64,000 nucleotides of DNA, from the NCBI RefSeq assembly GCF_028553725.1, contig NZ_CP067124.1:816001-880000 (forward strand), given 5' to 3'. Shown here piece by piece: positions 62,908-64,000 of the stretch. A program made the translations under genes and the position numbers. The stretch's first letter is position 1; each line of letters starts with the position of its first letter. The notes beneath the pieces were generated by a model that was given only the letters and a program-made list of their open reading frames with translations, ran no database searches and had not been told where the DNA came from. The DNA comes from Paracoccus alcaliphilus. GTDB taxonomy: Bacteria; Pseudomonadota; Alphaproteobacteria; Rhodobacterales; Rhodobacteraceae.

Positions 62908-63944
62908 TCAGGCGGGCAATGCTTGCCTGTGAAGGGGCCTTTCGCGCCAGATGATTGCCGCAATCAGGTGGAGTAACAGGGCCCAAAGAGCCCTGGGATG
63001 GGCCAGGATAGCCCTGGGATGGGCCAGGATCTTGCGGATATTGTGGCCACAGGCACAGAGAACGGCGAAGACCGCGTCGCCAATGCGACCCTTCAGCGGG
63101 CATCTGGCAAGACGTCCGTCGCTCTTCATGTGACCGATTTCGGGTTCGATGGCGCTGCGTCGTTTCAGGAGCTTGGCCAGTAACGGCGTGATGCCGCGCC
63201 GCATGCCACTGATCAGGATCTTGGTGGTGCCCACGCCATGGCGCGGACGACGGCGAGATCGGGCACCTGGTCGGTCAGGATCGCGACCTGCTCCAGTGCA
63301 GGTGCCGGGGTTTGGCCATCATAAGGGTTGCCGGGAAAGCCGCGGGCGCCGACGACGAAACCTTCGTCGATGGTCGTGGCGAGGCTGACCCTGGTGCCGA
63401 ATTCGTAGCGCATCCGCGCCTTGCCCTTGGAGGTGCAATCGACCTCGGGCTCGTGCAGGGAGTAAATCTGGCCCTTGCTCTTCAGCCCCTGTTCCAGCAG
63501 GCGCCCGACCAGCCAGATCGTCTCCAAGACCCTGTCACGCAAGGCCCCCTCGGGAATGTCCTGCAAATGCCGGCGCAGGTCCCGGCGGACCCTGTCGGCA
63601 TAGCCCTTGAGCTGGCGCAGGGCCTTGCGCATGCGCTTGAACTGCCGGGCATGGGCATAACGCCCGACCTGGGCGGCGAAACGCGGGGCAAGCCGCGCGT
63701 AGCTCTGGCGCAACTCGATCCCGGCCTGCTTCGCCAGACCAACCAGCAGGGCCCGGGCCCGCTCGTAAAGCCAGGCATCCGTCGGATGGGCGATGTTTTT
63801 CTCCATCACGGTCGTATCGACTGCGATCCGCCTCAGGCTCTTGTCGGTGACCGCGCCAGAGGCCCGGCCCGCCTCGATCGTTCTGGTCCGCAGCCATTCC
63901 ACGCGTTCGGCGTGGCCTTGAACCAGTGGCGGCTCACGCCTCAC
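62908..63944 (-). pseudogene. IS5-family transposase orfB, disrupted
   Basis: Closely related to the orfB at 49015 with the same MRREPPLVQGHAER start at GTG 63944. The frame is intact until TDQVPDLAVV near 63246, then breaks: compared with copy 1 about 13 bases are missing, including the codon for the second catalytic Asp of the DRGYRG motif. The sequence resumes in another frame (GTTKILISGMRRGITPLL, RSAIEPEIGHMKSDGR) and ends at 62908. A 21-bp tandem duplication at 62989-63030 repeats seven residues near the C-terminus. Confidence 0.85.
62989..63030. repeat. 21-bp tandem duplication inside IS copy 2
   Basis: Two identical 21-base units (62989-63009 and 63010-63030) beginning AGCCCTGGGATGGGCC. 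Copy 1 of the element does not have the duplication at the matching place, so it arose after the copies separated. Confidence 0.9.
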
Positions 63945-64000
63945 TCACCGATCCTCTTGCGCCAGCGAGTCAGCGAGGACGGGTCGATCGGTGGGTGGTG
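63941..64000 (-). CDS. IS5-family transposase orfA, C-terminal end (partial)
   Basis: The last 19 codons and the stop of the orfA of copy 2 (PPIDPSSLTRWRKRIGE), running off the window edge. The TGA at 63943-63941 overlaps the orfB GTG start exactly as in copy 1, so the split-frame arrangement is shared. Confidence 0.75.
   Translation of the reverse strand, partial: HHPPIDPSSLTRWRKRIGE

Larger units (their letters stand above)
62887..64000 (-). mobile_element. IS5-family insertion sequence, copy 2 (degenerate, cut by the window edge)
   Basis: The end at 62887 (AGTCGGCTCTGAACAAC) is the same terminal repeat as the 50064 end of copy 1. Genes read leftward. The transposase carries a deletion and a tandem duplication, so this copy is inactive. 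The other end lies beyond 64000. Confidence 0.85.

Overview
The window is high-GC DNA with tightly packed genes, many 4-base ATGA/GTGA overlaps and occasional GTG/TTG starts. The gene set (tRNA-Pro(CGG), leuB, asd, dapD, a MaeB-type malic enzyme, an N-terminally extended GTP cyclohydrolase II, beta-carbonic anhydrase, Kdo kinase) points to an alphaproteobacterium, most likely Rhodobacterales and plausibly Paracoccus. That assignment is inference from gene content, not from a marker gene.

Bases 1-12987: one long leftward catabolic and transport run read from about 11908 down to the window edge. It holds a class III aminotransferase, an M81 (MlrC-like) metallopeptidase, a complete peptide-type ABC importer, a nitrilase-family amidohydrolase, a CMD-family protein, a polar amino-acid ABC importer and the start of a C45-type acyltransferase/peptidase. 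A divergent RpiR-family regulator sits at its head. The gene order suggests import and stepwise breakdown of an amide- or peptide-linked nitrogen compound.

Bases 12988-26400: accessory DNA. First comes a compact transposon-like module (Ner-like repressor, TnsA-like endonuclease, a single protein fusing a TnsB-type DDE transposase to a TniQ-type domain, and an unknown overlapping gene) with no TnsC-type ATPase. A small operon with a frameshifted ribbon-helix-helix gene and an Xre regulator follow. Then come three probable defence units: an RloC/PrrC-like ATPase with candidate anticodon-nuclease residues, a divergent uracil-DNA-glycosylase-fold protein, and a type II retron (ncRNA with a 27-bp stem, NDT-wHTH effector, reverse transcriptase). 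The stretch ends beside tRNA-Pro(CGG).

Bases 26600-46740: mostly chromosomal housekeeping genes: leuB, an MFS transporter broken by one base in a G run, a glycosyltransferase with Kdo kinase, asd, DedA, MuiA-like, carbonic anhydrase, leucyl aminopeptidase with NlpC/P60, Anbu, malic enzyme, tRNA hydroxylase TrhO, pncA-pncB NAD salvage, and arfB-nudix-phosphate transporter.

Bases 46747-50068: nested insertion sequences. An IS110 fragment and an old IS5-like fragment are interrupted by two IS elements only 25 bp apart, each with a visible target duplication (9 bp and 4 bp).

Bases 50215-62851: OmpR-type response regulator, ribA, an Fe(III)-type ABC importer, a three-gene cassette ending in an SGNH-type esterase, a phospholipase D family protein, a YaiI-like protein, dapD and a LOG-family protein. 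From 62887 the window runs into a second, degenerate copy of the 48543 insertion sequence. Short C/G-rich dispersed motifs recur in several intergenic gaps.
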